A stretch of 32,683 nucleotides of DNA, taken from contig CAJOOB010000024.1 of assembly GCA_905236025.1 (NCBI GenBank), positions 1-32,683 on the forward strand, in the 5' to 3' direction. Below are positions 31,547 through 32,683 of this stretch, piece after piece. The translations under genes were made by a program, and so were the position numbers. Within the stretch, counting starts at the first letter, position 1; each line of letters begins with the position of its first letter. The notes beneath the pieces are model-generated. The model saw nothing but the letters and a program-made list of their open reading frames with translations. It did not search any database and was not told the DNA's origin. The stretch is from an uncultured Lachnospiraceae bacterium (GTDB lineage Bacteria; Bacillota; Clostridia; Lachnospirales; Lachnospiraceae).

Positions 31547-32242
31547 ATGAGAAAGAAAGATGTGGAAAATATGGAAAAACCCGCAAGAAGAAGGTTTAAT
31601 CCAAGCAGATTTTTGGTAATATGCATACTTGTTGCTGCAATTGTTTTTTGTGTATGGTTTTCAATTCATATATCAAGCAAAGAATCCGGCAGCACCATCA
31701 TCACCGAAGAAAAGAAAATCACAAGCATAACCATTAGCTCAGGAATTGAGGATATGGGAAGGCTTATAACAGCGGAATATTACTACACCCATATGGAATA
31801 TTACGAAGAATCAAAGAAAGCGTGGGGATTTACCATTCCTTTTTCAACAAAGTCCTTTATTCTTAAGTGCACGGGCGTTGTAAATGCCGGAGTTGACTTT
31901 ACGGAGGTAAGGGTAGATGTGGATGATGTGTTAAAGACAATCACGGTATATCTGCCAAATGCCGAGGTATATGATAATTACGTGGATACAGACAGCGTGG
32001 AATTGTGCGACGTGGATGAGGCGCTTTTTAATAAGATTGAAGCGTCAGATGCAACAGATCTTTTGGATGAAATAAACGATGCGGAGCTTTTGGCTGCGCT
32101 TGATAAGGGCGTACTTGAAACGGCTGAGAAAAACGCGGAAGACATTGTTGAAAGCTTTGTAAGAAGCCTTATAGATGACGATGAATACGGAATCATTGTA
32201 AGCTTTACAGATGATACGGACGAGGAAGAAACCAAAGAATAG
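31547..32242 (+). CDS. membrane-anchored DUF4230 protein
   Basis: A 231-residue single-pass protein. The basic N-terminus (KPARRRFNPSR) is followed by a transmembrane segment at about 23-43 (FLVICILVAAIVFCVWFSIHI), so the rest should be outside. The outer part is of the DUF4230 kind: SGIEDMGRLITAEYYYTHMEYYE, then FILKCTGVVNAGVDFTEVRVDVDD, ITVYLPNAEVYDNYVDTDSVEL, and a C-terminal helix with NAEDIVESFVRSL. The function of the family is not known. The tail is very acidic. AGGAGGGCTTATT precedes the ATG. The next membrane gene begins 14 bases later. Confidence 0.88.
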   Translation: MRKKDVENMEKPARRRFNPSRFLVICILVAAIVFCVWFSIHISSKESGSTIITEEKKITSITISSGIEDMGRLITAEYYYTHMEYYEESKKAWGFTIPFSTKSFILKCTGVVNAGVDFTEVRVDVDDVLKTITVYLPNAEVYDNYVDTDSVELCDVDEALFNKIEASDATDLLDEINDAELLAALDKGVLETAEKNAEDIVESFVRSLIDDDEYGIIVSFTDDTDEEETKE

Positions 32243-32256
32243 CATAGAGGAATCAT

Positions 32257-32683
32257 ATGAAGAATCAAAATACCAAAAAGAAAATAAAGTTTTGCATAGA
32301 GGTTTTAATCGTTGTGTTTACGGCTATTGGCAGTGCGATTATGTTTACAAACACTGACACAACCACGGGCCTTGCGGATACGGGCCTTTCAAACCTTAAG
32401 TACTTTACGGTGCTTTCAAACCTGCTTTGCGGAATGGTGTATTTTGTGGACTTAATCCTTTATCTTACGGTAAAGAAAAACGTTCACTTTATGTTAAAAT
32501 TCTTTGCTGTTTCGGCAGTGGGTCTTACTTTTGCGGTTGTTGCATTCTTTTTGCAGCCCCTTTATTTTGGCACAAACCTTTATAAGGACGGAAACCTCTT
32601 TTTTCACCTTTTGGTGCCTGTAACGGCAATGATTGAATTTATGTTTTTTGAAGGAGAAAATGGAAAGATTCCGTTTAAAAATA
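32257..32683 (+). CDS. polytopic membrane protein, cut by the window edge
   Basis: The frame is open from the ATG at 32257 (ribosome site AGAGGAATCAT) to the end of the window, 142 codons, with no stop. Hydrophobic segments lie at about 12-30, 50-72, 81-100 and 115-131. The phrase LKYFTVLSNLL after the first membrane segment, and the following VYFVDLILYL, recall the Pr6Pr/FAR-17a-like membrane protein families, where an FT--SN motif is common. That assignment is tentative. It is 14 bases after the DUF4230 gene and probably shares its transcript. Confidence 0.72.
   Translation, partial: MKNQNTKKKIKFCIEVLIVVFTAIGSAIMFTNTDTTTGLADTGLSNLKYFTVLSNLLCGMVYFVDLILYLTVKKNVHFMLKFFAVSAVGLTFAVVAFFLQPLYFGTNLYKDGNLFFHLLVPVTAMIEFMFFEGENGKIPFKN

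Overview
The window looks like the chromosome of a strictly anaerobic, low-GC Gram-positive bacterium, most likely a Lachnospiraceae-type Clostridia. This rests on the families present and is not a computed placement: a 60-residue DUF6472-like zinc-type protein, a DUF1836 protein, a YerC/TrpR-like regulator, HrcA/CIRCE control, strong AGGAGG-type ribosome sites and SigA-type promoters. I see no insertion sequence, prophage, CRISPR array or rRNA. Most of the window is ordinary core genome, with a few odd spots.

Layout. 1-413: four tRNA genes (Arg, His, Gln, Lys) and a terminator. 442-2464: yerC, a SAM methyltransferase and hslO (Hsp33) as an operon. 2533-4447: a membrane-anchored cyclophilin and an unknown membrane protein. 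4479-4754: a cold-shock protein. 4845-7966: a DUF1836 regulator and the helicase gene pcrA, divergent from back-to-back promoters. 7981-9607: a long untranslated leader and a transglutaminase-like surface lipoprotein. 9777-10205: mscL with an added zinc ribbon. 10383-11931: pyridoxal/pyridoxamine kinase and a TatD-associated-type radical SAM protein. 11960-15953: two cyclic-di-GMP phosphodiesterase-type proteins (PAS-GGDEF*-EAL and REC-HD-GYP) flanking an SCP2-like protein with a histone-H1-like tail. 16004-17202: a thioredoxin reductase-like flavoprotein that lacks the NADPH motif, next to thioredoxin. 17514-19120: an ECF-type sigma factor and its probable membrane anti-sigma factor. 19228-21118: a MIF-like protein and an RlmD/RumA-type rRNA methyltransferase. 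21248-23394: a membrane protein of unlike composition and a frameshifted rhodanese-TtcA gene. 23435-25920: HAD phosphatase, a very long hairpin, a DUF6935-like protein and an HD hydrolase. 25947-28517: DUF6472-like protein, a phased A-tract region, trpB2 and an AIM24 protein. 28578-29466: a thioesterase and a CinA C-terminal amidohydrolase. 29493-30122: a CIRCE-controlled small heat-shock protein. 30400-31389: two gene fragments left by rearrangement. 31547-end: a DUF4230 protein and a membrane protein cut by the window edge.

Themes. Several genes deal with protein quality and redox stress (Hsp33, cyclophilin, Hsp20, thioredoxin pair). Two independent cyclic-di-GMP degrading modules sit within 4 kb of each other. 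The most promising leads are the NADPH-motif-less thioredoxin reductase beside trxA, which fits the ferredoxin-linked type; the SCP2-H1 fusion; the phased A-tracts upstream of trpB2; the roughly 137-nt hairpin after the HAD gene; and the chimeric scar at 30400-31389. I did not find a clearly new multi-gene defence or mobile system here.
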